Origin: an uncultured Lachnospiraceae bacterium
GTDB taxonomy: Bacteria; Bacillota; Clostridia; Lachnospirales; Lachnospiraceae
Length of the DNA: 64,000 nt
Assembly (NCBI GenBank): GCA_900546325.1
Contig: URCR01000001.1
Coordinates: forward strand, 128,911-192,910
Reading direction: 5' to 3'
Shown: positions 18,950-27,799 of the stretch, in pieces
Numbering within the stretch: position 1 is the first letter of the stretch
Layout: the number at the start of each line of letters is the position of its first letter
Translations under genes and position numbers: made by a program
Notes under the pieces: generated by a model
What the model was told of the DNA's origin: nothing
The model's database searches: none
The model's input: the letters and a program-made list of their open reading frames with translations, nothing else

Positions 18950-20125
18950 TTAGTGGTGGAACAGACGGATTCCGGTAAATGCCATCGTCATGCTGTATTT
19001 ATTGCAGGTAGCGATCACATTGTCATCTCTCACAGATCCGCCCGGCTGTGCAATGTATTTTACACCACTCTTATGTGCACGCTCAATATTATCCCCGAAT
19101 GGGAAGAACGCGTCAGAGCCAAGTGCAACGTCTGTCAGTTTGTCTAACCATGCCCGTTTCTCCTCGCGGGTGAATACCGGTGGTTTTACCTTGAAGATGT
19201 TCTGCCATGTTCCCTCTGCAAGTACATCCTCATACTCATCCCCGATGTAAAGATCGATGGAATTGTCACGGTCTGCTCTTCCGATGCTGTCCACGAACTG
19301 AAGGCCAAGCACCTGCGGAGACTGACGCAGCCACCAGTTGTCTGCTTTCTGACCTGCCAGACGTGTACAGTGAATTCTGGACTGCTGCCCTGCCCCGATT
19401 CCGATCGCCTGTCCGCCTTTTGCATAACATACGGAGTTGGACTGTGTATATTTCAGTGTGATCAGTGCGATTGCAAGGTCGATCTTTGCCTGCTCCGGAA
19501 GTTCTTGATTCTCTGTCACAATGTCGGAGAGAAGCACATCATCGATAACCAGTTCATTTCTTCCCTGCTCAAATGTGATTCCGAATACTTCTTTGTGCTC
19601 AATCGGAGCCGGCTCATAATCCGGGTCAATCTCGATGATCGCATAATTTCCTTTTTTCTTCTGTTTCAAAAGCTCAAGCGCTTCCGGTTCATATCCCGGT
19701 GCGATCACACCGTCAGACACTTCTCTTTTGATCAGTTTCGCGGTTGCCACATCGCAGACATCTGACAGAGAAATAAAATCACCGAAAGAGGACATTCTGT
19801 CCGCGCCTCTTGCTCTTGCATAAGCACATGCCAACGGAGATAATTCTCCCATATCATCTACCCAGTAGATCTTTGCAAGCGTGTCATCCAGCGGAAGTCC
19901 GACTGCCGCACCTGCCGGAGAAACATGTTTGAAAGAAGTCGCCGCCGGAAGTCCTGTTGCTTTCTTTAACTCTCTTACAAGCTGCCAGCCGTTAAACGCA
20001 TCCAGAAAGTTGATATATCCAGGCTTTCCGCATAATACCTTGATCGGAAGTTCCCCCTCTTCCATGTAGATTCTGGAAGGCTTCTGGTTTGGATTACATC
20101 CGTACTTTAATTCTAACTCTCTCAT
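18950..20125 (-). CDS. AICAR transformylase, single-domain (PurH C-terminal-like)
   Basis: A 391-residue enzyme equivalent to the AICARFT half of PurH, transferring a formyl group to AICAR in the penultimate step of IMP synthesis. Visible elements are ELKYGCNPNQKPSRIY at the start, TSFKHVSPAGAAVGLPL (the catalytic Lys-His region), the strand around YTQSNSVCYAKGGQAIGIGAGQQSR, the DAFFPFGDNIE loop and IAQPGGSVRDD near the end. The IMP cyclohydrolase half of PurH is absent; that step is supplied by the separate gene 18 bp upstream (20144-20857). The two form an operon. Confidence 0.93.
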   Translation of the reverse strand: MRELELKYGCNPNQKPSRIYMEEGELPIKVLCGKPGYINFLDAFNGWQLVRELKKATGLPAATSFKHVSPAGAAVGLPLDDTLAKIYWVDDMGELSPLACAYARARGADRMSSFGDFISLSDVCDVATAKLIKREVSDGVIAPGYEPEALELLKQKKKGNYAIIEIDPDYEPAPIEHKEVFGITFEQGRNELVIDDVLLSDIVTENQELPEQAKIDLAIALITLKYTQSNSVCYAKGGQAIGIGAGQQSRIHCTRLAGQKADNWWLRQSPQVLGLQFVDSIGRADRDNSIDLYIGDEYEDVLAEGTWQNIFKVKPPVFTREEKRAWLDKLTDVALGSDAFFPFGDNIERAHKSGVKYIAQPGGSVRDDNVIATCNKYSMTMAFTGIRLFHH

Positions 20126-20143
20126 GATCTGATTCTCCTCATC

Positions 20144-20857
20144 TTATTTATTTTTATTTACAATCTTTGTCTCATAGTTTCCTGTCTCAATGTCGATGTA
20201 GCGGACAAACAGTGACACTTTATTGTCTTCATTCAAGCTGTTCCAGAGCATCTCTGTAAACTGCTCCATATCGTCCTGGACAGAGATCAGCTTTGGTTCC
20301 CCCTCAAAGCTTGGCAGCGGACTGCCGTCACATTTGTAAGTATGGATAAAATGTCCCTCTCCCGCAGCCGGATTCTGGTATGCAAATGTATAGCGGTTGC
20401 ATGCGTCCGGGTTCCCGTTGTTGCTCTTTAAGATCGACATCGCATAGTTGTAAGTTCCATTTTCGATATGCATGATTCCGGAAATACGAGGTGTATAGTT
20501 TGGAGCATCCGGTTCAAATTCTCTGCTGCGAAGTGACTGCTCAAAAGTAAGCTGCTTGTCCATTCCCTCATAGATCGTGTCTGTCTGATCTCCGTTCGTC
20601 ACGATCGTCTTATTGCCAAGCACCCGCACCGGCGCATAGATAATTAAACTTGGATCTGTTAATTTTGAAGGGTCAAATGCCTGTGTGCGAATCCCCTGTC
20701 CTTCTTCCACAAATACACGGTTTCTGCTGTTCTCGCTTCTTCCCATAATAAAATATGCAGTGACTGCCTTTTTCCCATCCGGTGTCTTCCCGATGATGAT
20801 TCCCCTTCCCGGATATGCATTTCCCTGCAATTCTTTTTCAATTGATAACATTTCCAT
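20144..20857 (-). CDS. IMP cyclohydrolase, PurO-like
   Basis: 237 residues, related to the stand-alone (archaeal-type) IMP cyclohydrolase family that closes FAICAR to IMP. Recognisable features are LQGNAYPGRGIIIGKTPDGK, the IMGRSENSRNRVF segment with its conserved Arg residues, and YTPRISGIMHIENG. The open frame starts at 20884, but AAAGGAG fits the ATG at 20857. It overlaps no other gene and precedes the AICAR transformylase, so the two late purine steps are encoded side by side. No purine riboswitch is visible upstream. Confidence 0.87.
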   Translation of the reverse strand: MEMLSIEKELQGNAYPGRGIIIGKTPDGKKAVTAYFIMGRSENSRNRVFVEEGQGIRTQAFDPSKLTDPSLIIYAPVRVLGNKTIVTNGDQTDTIYEGMDKQLTFEQSLRSREFEPDAPNYTPRISGIMHIENGTYNYAMSILKSNNGNPDACNRYTFAYQNPAAGEGHFIHTYKCDGSPLPSFEGEPKLISVQDDMEQFTEMLWNSLNEDNKVSLFVRYIDIETGNYETKIVNKNK

Positions 20858-21019
20858 GAATGACTCTCCTTTATCTCTGTTCATTGTTGACCGTTTTTTT
20901 CCATTTTATTATAGACCACATGCCGGACTGTTGACCAGTATATTTTACTAATAAGTCTTAATAACGCCCGGTTATAGATCCTTTGCATTTTTCTTGTATC
21001 GGACCTATTTTCTGCGGGT

Positions 21020-21068
21020 AAAAAACAAGACCACCGCACTTCTCCTGTGAGATGCTTACGGCAGTCCG
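21020..21068 (-). terminator. Terminator after the SDR gene
   Basis: On the minus strand GACTGCCG pairs with CGGTGGTC (two G-U pairs), followed by TTGTTTTTT. It sits 12 bp after the stop codon. Confidence 0.6.
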
Positions 21069-21079
21069 TTCTTTTTTCT

Positions 21080-21823
21080 TTAGCTTATTGTCGCGCCGTC
21101 TACGGACAGAACAACACCCGTGATATAGCTTGCCATATCACTTGCAAGGAAGACAAATGCATTTGCGATATCCTCCGGTTCTCCCACACGGCGAAGCGGA
21201 ATTGTATTGATCAGAGGCTGGATCACAGACTCCGGAAGCGCTGCTACCATATCGGTGCGGATCACACCCGGCGCCACCGCATTGACACGGATATTGTCCT
21301 TTCCAAGTTCTCTTGCCAGAGACTTCGTCATTCCGTTTACTGCAAATTTGGATGTCGGGTATCCACATCCTGCCGGCTGTCCATAAATGCTTACCATGGA
21401 ACTTGTATTCAGGATCACACCGCCCCCCTGCTCTTTCATGATGCATGCTGCCACCTGAGAGCAGTGAAACACTGCATTGACATTTAAATCTATGATCTTC
21501 TCAAATGCTTCCGGATCATAGTCATAAAGCGGATCTCTCGCAGAAATCCCCGCATTATTTACAAGAATATCCAGAGAGCCAAACTTCTCTTTGACCTTCT
21601 CAAGCACTTCTTTGACTTCCTCATGTTTGGTCAGATTCGGCCAGTATCCCTCAACCGGATACTCCGGATTCTCCTCCTTCAGAGATGCGAGCGCCTTCTG
21701 AACCGTCTCCTCTCTGGAACCAAGCATCACAACCTTCGCCCCATTCTCCAGAAATTTCTTCACAGTCGCATATCCGATTCCTCTTGTTCCCCCTGTAATG
21801 ACTGCAACTTTTCCTTTTAACAT
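21080..21823 (-). CDS. Short-chain dehydrogenase/reductase (BaiA/FabG-like)
   Basis: A 247-residue classical SDR. The Rossmann motif TGGTRGIG is near residue 11, NNAG near 88, the catalytic Ser in NTSSMVSIYG, the Tyr-x-x-x-Lys in GYPTSKFAV, and the C-terminal DIANAFVFLASDMASYITG. Comparison from memory suggests stronger likeness to the 3-alpha-hydroxysteroid dehydrogenase BaiA of bile-acid-converting clostridia (shared ITGGTRGIG, NIRV-x-APGV, LPLRR-like segment) than to typical FabG, but an acyl or sugar reductase is possible. The start at 21823 has GGAGGG upstream; the frame extends 33 bp further. It is not in a fatty-acid operon. Confidence 0.82.
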   Translation of the reverse strand: MLKGKVAVITGGTRGIGYATVKKFLENGAKVVMLGSREETVQKALASLKEENPEYPVEGYWPNLTKHEEVKEVLEKVKEKFGSLDILVNNAGISARDPLYDYDPEAFEKIIDLNVNAVFHCSQVAACIMKEQGGGVILNTSSMVSIYGQPAGCGYPTSKFAVNGMTKSLARELGKDNIRVNAVAPGVIRTDMVAALPESVIQPLINTIPLRRVGEPEDIANAFVFLASDMASYITGVVLSVDGATIS

Positions 21824-22001
21824 ACCAGTTCCCTCCATCTTCTTTTTCAATTTCATGCCGGATTTCTATGTACTCCCTGTCCGAAATACACTCCTCCTGC
21901 ACATGATCTGTTCTTATTTTAGCACTTATTTTCTCTCAATACAATCTACACCGCACAATTCTCTTGAAAATTTATTTTAATCTTTTAATTAACAAACATT
22001 T

Positions 22002-22853
22002 TTACTGTACCCAATGCAAAATAATTCCTGACACAACTGCAACTCCGTAGAGCACTCCCATCAGCCTTAAGTTCTCCTTCTTATCACGGTTCACTCTCCA
22101 AAGCACAACAAGTCCGACTCCCGCACTTGTGCAAAGTCCTGCCACTGCCGCTGCGAAGCTGATCACGCCTTCCAGATATAACTCTGTCAGAAGTACCGAC
22201 GCCGCACAGTTTGGAATGAATCCGATCAAAGCTGTCAAAATTGGCTGAAACATGGAACCGCTCCAGAAAAGACTCTCTACTTTTCCGATTCCAACCACTT
22301 CCAGAACCAGATTCAGGCATGCCGAAAAGATAAAAATGTAGAAAAATAATTTCAAAGTATGGTTCCATGCCGGCAAAACCACACCGTGGGAGTGGCCGCA
22401 GCCACAGGATTCTTTCTCACACAGATCATGAATTTCCTTTTTTCCCGCAAAAAGCTGCGGAAAACAAAGATCCGTCAGGTACCCCGCAACAACTGCGATC
22501 ACAACCTTTACCAACAGTAGTTTCCCTACAATCCCCGCACTTTCCGGCCGGCCCATGATCATCAGAATTGCTTCATCTGAGGTTGACAGAAAGACTGCCA
22601 GCAGTGTCCCTGCTGAAATCATTCCCCCGGAAAACAGATTTGCCGCAAGCACCGAGAATCCACACTGCGGCACACATCCAAGTACCGCCCCGAGAAGCGG
22701 CCCCACTCCTCTGATGCCTGTCAGCACTCTCTGACTGAAATGCCCCGCATGTCTTTCCATCGCCTCCAGAAAACAAAATGCTGCAAATAAAAATGGAAGC
22801 ATCCTGATACTGTCTATCGCTGCATCCATCAGTACGTCTATGAATAAGTTCAT
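22002..22853 (-). CDS. ArsP_2-type (putative heavy-metal/manganese) membrane exporter
   Basis: 283 residues with about eight to ten hydrophobic segments. The repeated core motifs LGAVLGCVPQCGFSVLAANLFSGG (about 53-76) and ALIGFIPNCAASVLLTELYLEGVI (about 212-235) are the P-x-C signature of the 'putative 10TM heavy-metal exporter' family. Between the halves lies a His/Cys-rich loop (CEKESCGCGHSHG) suited to metal binding. It is probably a plasma-membrane exporter; the metal or metalloid cannot be told. It is divergent from a MarR/FUSC operon with overlapping promoters. Confidence 0.82.
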   Translation of the reverse strand: MNLFIDVLMDAAIDSIRMLPFLFAAFCFLEAMERHAGHFSQRVLTGIRGVGPLLGAVLGCVPQCGFSVLAANLFSGGMISAGTLLAVFLSTSDEAILMIMGRPESAGIVGKLLLVKVVIAVVAGYLTDLCFPQLFAGKKEIHDLCEKESCGCGHSHGVVLPAWNHTLKLFFYIFIFSACLNLVLEVVGIGKVESLFWSGSMFQPILTALIGFIPNCAASVLLTELYLEGVISFAAAVAGLCTSAGVGLVVLWRVNRDKKENLRLMGVLYGVAVVSGIILHWVQ

Positions 22854-22942
22854 TTCGATTCTTCTCCTCCCATCATTTTTATGCCGGACAGACTGTCTGA
22901 CATGAACCTATTTGAAAATCCTTCTCAACTTGTATCCTTCTG

Positions 22943-22972
22943 ATTATAGCATGTTTTTTTATCTATTGACAA
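22943..22972 (-). promoter_or_regulatory. Promoter for the ArsP_2-type exporter
   Basis: Minus-strand TTGTCA (22967-22972), an 18-bp spacer and TATAAT (22943-22948). Its -35 box overlaps the -35 box of the divergent marR promoter (22966-22971). Confidence 0.65.
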
Positions 22973-22994
22973 TTAAAGTTTTTCGACATAAACT
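22966..22994 (+). promoter_or_regulatory. marR-operon promoter
   Basis: TTGACA (22966-22971), a 17-bp spacer and TAAACT (22989-22994). Just downstream AGTTCAC/GTAAACT form an imperfect inverted repeat (about 23001-23017) that may be the MarR operator (inference). Confidence 0.65.
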
Positions 22995-23082
22995 GTAACT
23001 AGTTCACTTTGTAAACTATTTGCGGCGATTTTTGTAACATTCTGCCGCATTTTATATCACTTTGCAGAAATGGAGAACCGTG

Positions 23083-23520
23083 ATGGAGTACAACTGGATT
23101 GAAATGATGAACTATATGCAGAACCTGCGCCAGTTTTGCAGCAGAAATGTACGGCGCACCGGAAAAGGGAGCATCTCAACTTCCCAGGAGCTTGACCTGC
23201 TGTCCCGCCTCGCATTGTCCGACGTGCCGCTGACGCCGCACGAATTATGCATCTGCATGGGACTTGGCAAATCTGCTGTCAGCCGCCTGATAGAACATCT
23301 GGAGAAAAAAGAACTGCTTAGAAAAGAACCCAGCCTGTCGGATAAGAGAAGCTACCATCTTCTGATCACAGAAAGCGGACAAAAAGCTCTTGAGGAGACT
23401 TATGAATATTACCTTTCACCCATTTACACGATGCGGCGCAGGCTTGGAGAAGCACATTTTCTGAAACTTATGGAACTGATTCACGAAACAAATGATGTCC
23501 TTCAGGACACCGAACACTAG
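23083..23520 (+). CDS. MarR-family transcriptional regulator
   Basis: 145 residues with the winged-helix pattern of MarR: LALSDVPLTPHELCICMGLGKSAVSRLIEHLEKKELL (recognition helix around the SAVSRL segment) and the wing with DKRSYHLLITESG. The start at 23083 is chosen because GGAGA lies upstream; the frame opens 21 bp earlier. It is followed after 12 bp by a FUSC-type membrane protein in the same operon, so it likely controls that exporter and its own promoter, possibly also the divergent ArsP_2-type gene. Confidence 0.9.
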   Translation: MEYNWIEMMNYMQNLRQFCSRNVRRTGKGSISTSQELDLLSRLALSDVPLTPHELCICMGLGKSAVSRLIEHLEKKELLRKEPSLSDKRSYHLLITESGQKALEETYEYYLSPIYTMRRRLGEAHFLKLMELIHETNDVLQDTEH

Positions 23521-23532
23521 GAGGGATTTCTA

Positions 23533-24618
23533 TTGACTTTTTATCAAGAATTACAACTAAATCAAGCCGGTTCAAAAGCATTGATCCGAAAGACCGGGGA
23601 TCCAAAAGAAAAATTCCGGCACATTTGTATCTACCTGTTTAAGATTTTACTGACCGTGGCATTCTGCGTCGTATTTGTGACCATTTACACCAAATTATTC
23701 GGAGCGGACAACAGTATTGTCGGGGTCGTTGTGCTTCTCGCTGTGATGGTATTTCGCAACGCAGACCTTGGCATCAAGAACTCACACGGGGTCCTTCTGC
23801 TTGCCTGCATTTACGGAATCCTTGCTTTCGGGCCGCGGCTCACAAACATGGTTGGACCATTTCCGGCATTTTTTATCAACGTGATCTGTATCGGCACGCT
23901 GATGTCACTTGGCTGCCACAACGTGATCATGTCCAACCATTCGACATTCGTCCTCGGCTATCTGCTTCTCCAGGGCTATGATACGACAGGAACCTCTTAC
24001 CTCCTGCGTCTCGCAGGACTTTCTGTGGGAGCATTTGCAACCTGCTTTATCCTCTGGAGAAATCACCGGAAAGTCCGTTACAAACGCACCGTCCGCCATA
24101 TTTTCCAGGAATTTGACCTCCGCTCTATGCGGACACGGTGGCAGATTCGCCTGACACTTGGTGTTTCTACTGCGATGCTGTTCGCCTCTCTGATTCGTCT
24201 TCCGAGAGTGATGTGGGTCGGGATTGCCACAATGTCCGTTCTGCTTCCATTTAAAAATGATCTGATGGAACGTGTCAAATATCGTGCGCCGGGAAATATA
24301 CTCGGTGGACTCTGCTTCCTCTGCCTCTACTACCTGCTCCCGGAGAGCTGTTACGGCTATATCGGTATGATCGGTGGAATCGGCGTCGGCCTCTCTGCCA
24401 CCTACGGCTGGCAGGCAGTATTTAACTCGTTCGGAGCACTCTCCATCGCCATGAACACCTTTGGAGTTGCCGGAGCAATTATTCTCCGTGTTCTCACAAA
24501 TGCACTCGGCTCTGTGTACGGACTGCTCTTCCACAATATTTTTGAAACTGGATACAACTGGATCAGTACCAGAATATCTTCCAAAGAAATGGATTTGGAA
24601 AATGGGGCAGTTGACTAA
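23533..24618 (+). CDS. FUSC-family (aromatic acid exporter-like) membrane protein
   Basis: 361 residues, beginning with a TTG codon preceded by AGGAGGGATT. About five helices lie in each of two halves (for instance around residues 35-150 and 210-330), the duplicated layout of FUSC/YccS/ArAE proteins. The segment between the halves (RNHRKVRYKRTVRHIFQEF) is basic and cytoplasmic. Family members export aromatic acids or other small toxic organics, sometimes with a periplasmic partner that Firmicutes lack. Linkage to MarR, which commonly senses phenolic compounds, supports an efflux role (inference). Confidence 0.82.
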   Translation: MTFYQELQLNQAGSKALIRKTGDPKEKFRHICIYLFKILLTVAFCVVFVTIYTKLFGADNSIVGVVVLLAVMVFRNADLGIKNSHGVLLLACIYGILAFGPRLTNMVGPFPAFFINVICIGTLMSLGCHNVIMSNHSTFVLGYLLLQGYDTTGTSYLLRLAGLSVGAFATCFILWRNHRKVRYKRTVRHIFQEFDLRSMRTRWQIRLTLGVSTAMLFASLIRLPRVMWVGIATMSVLLPFKNDLMERVKYRAPGNILGGLCFLCLYYLLPESCYGYIGMIGGIGVGLSATYGWQAVFNSFGALSIAMNTFGVAGAIILRVLTNALGSVYGLLFHNIFETGYNWISTRISSKEMDLENGAVD

Positions 24619-24685
24619 CGATTCAGGCTTCCTTTCTTCCCCTGAATGCTTCATTCTTTTCCTATCTCCATTGGGAAATTTTAAT

Positions 24686-24718
24686 GGCAGATGTGCTTTT
24701 ATATAAGTCACATCTGCC
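24686..24718 (+). terminator. Terminator-like hairpin after the FUSC gene
   Basis: GGCAGATGTG and CACATCTGCC form a perfect 10-bp stem with a 13-nt loop. The following U-tract is weak. Confidence 0.65.
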
Positions 24719-24806
24719 ACTGTTTAAATCTCTTTGAAACTCTCTGCTTTCCGATAGCTTCCATCTCTTTTATTTATGCAATGATAAATCTTTTTCCCAA
24801 ATCCTT

Positions 24807-26309
24807 CTACACCATTACAAAAGCACATGCGGTCGGAGCTAAGTCAAATGCGCTTTCTACTGTTACTGAAACTAATTTTGGAAGTTCATCATTTTCTCCA
24901 AGTACAAGTGGAGTTCCGTTTAATGTCATCACACGAGAACGGAATTTATCCTGCCCTTCCAGTACAAAAACTTCTGCAGTTTTTGGAAGTTCCACCGTTG
25001 CCGCTTCTGTTTTTGAATTGTTGATAATTAAGTAAGCGAACCCTTCTTTGCCATCTTTTCTGGAATGTGCAAATACATGTGCTCCTTCTTCTGCTATATT
25101 TGTACAGTATACCTCCTGCCCCATAAGGCGGTTCCATAATAATACCGCAAAGTAGTTCGGGCGTGGCATAAAGTCCCCGTGATTTAAGAATCCGTATGCC
25201 GAAGAACATAATGTATTATGGAAAATCACGCCGTCTGTCACTGTTGAGAAATCTCCCAATTCATTTAATGTACGTGGAACATCCGCATATGTAGGCGCCC
25301 ATGTGTTTCCGCCACATCCGGCATCACCGGATTCTGTTACCCACATCTGTCCACCCGGAACATACTTATCACGAACTGCAGTGTAATAGTTTGCACATTC
25401 TTTTGCAATTCCCAAATATTTATCCGTTAAGATATTTTCGAAATTCCAATGTCCTCCCATCGCTGCACCACGCTCTGAAATTCCATTGTAATAGTGGTAA
25501 CTAAATACATCTAATTTTTCTTTTCCATTACCAATTAACTGATCTGTAGTTACTATTTCTAAGGCAGAGGCAATTCCACCGCCTACGTTATCTTCACCTG
25601 TGTTGAGGATTCCTGCCGGAATATCTCCGCAGGTACATGGACCTACCAATAATGTTTCCGGATAATTTGCACGTACAAATGCACAGAACAAATCATGATC
25701 GCGACAGAAATCATCTGTTGTATATCCTGCCGGAAGTCCGCTCATTGCCATCATATTCGGTTCATTGGTAAATTCTACCGCTTCAATCGGAACACCGTAT
25801 TTTCGACTGTAATCAAAGATTAATTTTGTCTGTTCAGGATTCCAAGGTTCATCTGCACTATGAATTCCAGGACAGTTTGCAACAGAAATTAATAATTTTC
25901 CGTCTACTGCCTTTACAAAGTCAAGAACACCTGTCCACTGATCTTTTGTTAATAAATTCTGAAATCCTTCCGGAACAACACCATTGGTATGTCCGTCAAA
26001 GTCATAATATGTTTTATTTGCCCAGGTTCCCGAAACACGTACCCATGCAGAACCAAGTTCTTTTGCCAGCTTACGGAGACGTGGATGATATAAATCAACC
26101 GGTTCATACATCTGCTGTAATTTTCCCATGTTTCTCCAGTCACTGATTACCGGGAACTCTTCTGTTCCATCAATCTGCGCATCTGTGTATGCTTTCCAAA
26201 ATGTTCCACCTGTAACTTCAGTCATTTCAATGTTGTAAGATACTAATCTAGAATCCATCTGACGAATAAGTTCAAGTCCATTTTCTTTTAATTGAATTGT
26301 CCGACTCAT
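24807..26309 (-). CDS. GH79-like glycoside hydrolase (heparanase/beta-glucuronidase family)
   Basis: 500 residues from the ATG at 26309 (AGGAGGG upstream; a second ATG lies one codon earlier). A TIM-barrel core has the acid/base Glu in AVEFTNEPNMMAMSG (E183) and the likely nucleophile in MWVTESGDAGCGGN (E326), with HYYNG near residue 272 as in heparanase-like enzymes. A beta-domain with FAYLIINNSKTEAATVELP closes the protein. GH79 members remove beta-glucuronic acid residues. No signal peptide is visible, so it should act in the cytoplasm. It lies at the distal end of the glycan locus behind a terminator, so it may be a separate unit. Confidence 0.82.
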   Translation of the reverse strand: MSRTIQLKENGLELIRQMDSRLVSYNIEMTEVTGGTFWKAYTDAQIDGTEEFPVISDWRNMGKLQQMYEPVDLYHPRLRKLAKELGSAWVRVSGTWANKTYYDFDGHTNGVVPEGFQNLLTKDQWTGVLDFVKAVDGKLLISVANCPGIHSADEPWNPEQTKLIFDYSRKYGVPIEAVEFTNEPNMMAMSGLPAGYTTDDFCRDHDLFCAFVRANYPETLLVGPCTCGDIPAGILNTGEDNVGGGIASALEIVTTDQLIGNGKEKLDVFSYHYYNGISERGAAMGGHWNFENILTDKYLGIAKECANYYTAVRDKYVPGGQMWVTESGDAGCGGNTWAPTYADVPRTLNELGDFSTVTDGVIFHNTLCSSAYGFLNHGDFMPRPNYFAVLLWNRLMGQEVYCTNIAEEGAHVFAHSRKDGKEGFAYLIINNSKTEAATVELPKTAEVFVLEGQDKFRSRVMTLNGTPLVLGENDELPKLVSVTVESAFDLAPTACAFVMV

Positions 26310-26530
26310 CATTTCCCTCCTATTTTTAAAATGAAATAGTATAGTAATTATTATAACAATCCACAAATTTTAACATAAGGGACAAAAAAAGAACTTTGGG
26401 ACATTCTTCCACAAAATTCGCCTCTGTTTTTTGTATAAATTTAACATGTGTCGTTATTCTTCGCAACTACTTGGAAGCAGGAGCATCACCGCGTTTACTA
26501 CTTTTTCAGCGGTGTTGTTAAATAATATTC

Positions 26531-26570
26531 AAAAGGGGGGCGTATCGCAAAGGCGAGGCCCCCCCTTTCT
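26531..26570 (-). terminator. Terminator after GH109 copy 1
   Basis: A G6/C6 stem (AAGGGGGG paired with CCCCCCTT) with a further GC-rich loop starts immediately after the stop codon on the minus strand. A short T-run follows. It separates the GH109 gene from the GH79 gene. Confidence 0.85.
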
Positions 26571-27785
26571 TTATCTTGTCGTCCATGCTCCTTTTGTAAA
26601 GTCCGGAATCATTACAGGTCTTCCACCTGCAAGAATTGACTCTTCCGAAAGTGCTGTGATGCACATCCATGCTGCAGTGTCGTAGACATCGATCGGGCAC
26701 GGAGTGCCATTTAAAACACTGTCGAAGAACTCCCGGAACACAAGCCAGTCCATTCCGTCATGAGAACCACGCACACCTTCTTCTTTGTATTGCTTCCACA
26801 TCGGATGTTCGTACTCTTTGCTGTACTCTTCTGCATTTCCCCACTGCTCTTTCCATTTGAAATCATATTCTTCATGCTGTTTATCGAGAAATACCGAATC
26901 TGTCACTTCTTCATACATACCTTTCGTTCCGCGCACTGTAAAGTCACGGCTGTAATATCTCGGAAGTGTTGTATCCAGTGTCAGTGTGATCGTCTCCCCT
27001 CCGGCACAGCGGATCACAGTCGTAACAACATCGCCCTGAGCAAATGCTGCGTTGGCAAGCGCGTGATCTTCTCCCAGACGGTCTGTAATATATTCATGGA
27101 GCCCTGCTGCCTTCGAGGAAGTAGAGGTCAGTGAAACCATCCGGTTTCCATGATTAATGTGAAGCAACTGTGCGATCGGTCCCAGCTCATGTGTCGGATA
27201 ATTCTCACAGTTTCGGTTCAGATAATTTCTCAGACGGTAATGGCGGTACTTCTCTCCGCCGCTCACTTCGTCTCGTAGATCATGATGATATCCGCCTTTA
27301 CAGTGTACAACCGTTCCAAATACCCCAAGTTCTGCCATATGCATCGCCATCATTTCCCGGCGTCCGTAGCAGCAGTTCTCTAACATCATGATAGGCGTCT
27401 TCGTCTCCTCATAAGCACGCACAAGATCCCAGCACTGCTCCACCGTATACGCTCCTCCTACTTCCATGCCGACTGCCTTTCCCGCACGCATTGCCTCGAT
27501 CGCGATGGAGATGTGATCTTCCCATGCACAAGTAATGATCACGGTATCTACTTCCGGATTTGCAATGACCTCTTGATAGTCCATTGTCACTGCCGGTCTG
27601 GTTCCCTGCACCTCTTCTACCTTATCTGCAGCTTTCACGGCTCTGTCTTCATAGCTGTCGCAGACTGCTCTCACATTTGCTTTTTCAAGCGGAAGGATAA
27701 CGTCCTGTAAAAGCCATGTTCCTCTTGCTCCAAAGCCAATCATCCCTACGTTTAATTTCTCTCGCTTCACTGTGTCAGTTTTCAT
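26571..27785 (-). CDS. GH109-type NAD-dependent alpha-N-acetylgalactosaminidase-like protein, copy 1
   Basis: 404 residues of the Gfo/Idh/MocA fold. The NAD-binding start is LNVGMIGFGARGTWLLQD. The segments CKGGYHHDLRDEVSGG, NYPTHELGPIAQLLHI and the closing CPIDVYDTAAW...PDFTKGAW match what I know of GH109, which removes terminal alpha-GalNAc (A antigen) by transient NAD+ oxidation. The start at 27785 has AAAGGAG; the longer frame has none. It differs from copy 2 (31807-33006) at roughly one residue in eight, but uses clearly more GC-rich codons. It follows a stump of a GH110 gene. Cytoplasmic, with no signal peptide. A plain sugar oxidoreductase remains possible. Confidence 0.82.
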   Translation of the reverse strand: MKTDTVKREKLNVGMIGFGARGTWLLQDVILPLEKANVRAVCDSYEDRAVKAADKVEEVQGTRPAVTMDYQEVIANPEVDTVIITCAWEDHISIAIEAMRAGKAVGMEVGGAYTVEQCWDLVRAYEETKTPIMMLENCCYGRREMMAMHMAELGVFGTVVHCKGGYHHDLRDEVSGGEKYRHYRLRNYLNRNCENYPTHELGPIAQLLHINHGNRMVSLTSTSSKAAGLHEYITDRLGEDHALANAAFAQGDVVTTVIRCAGGETITLTLDTTLPRYYSRDFTVRGTKGMYEEVTDSVFLDKQHEEYDFKWKEQWGNAEEYSKEYEHPMWKQYKEEGVRGSHDGMDWLVFREFFDSVLNGTPCPIDVYDTAAWMCITALSEESILAGGRPVMIPDFTKGAWTTR

Positions 27786-27799
27786 GTCAGTTCTCCTTT

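Noticed and set aside
20858..21019. Purine riboswitch upstream of the IMP cyclohydrolase gene
   Set aside because: I looked for the conserved aptamer blocks and did not find them; only a possible -10 box is visible.
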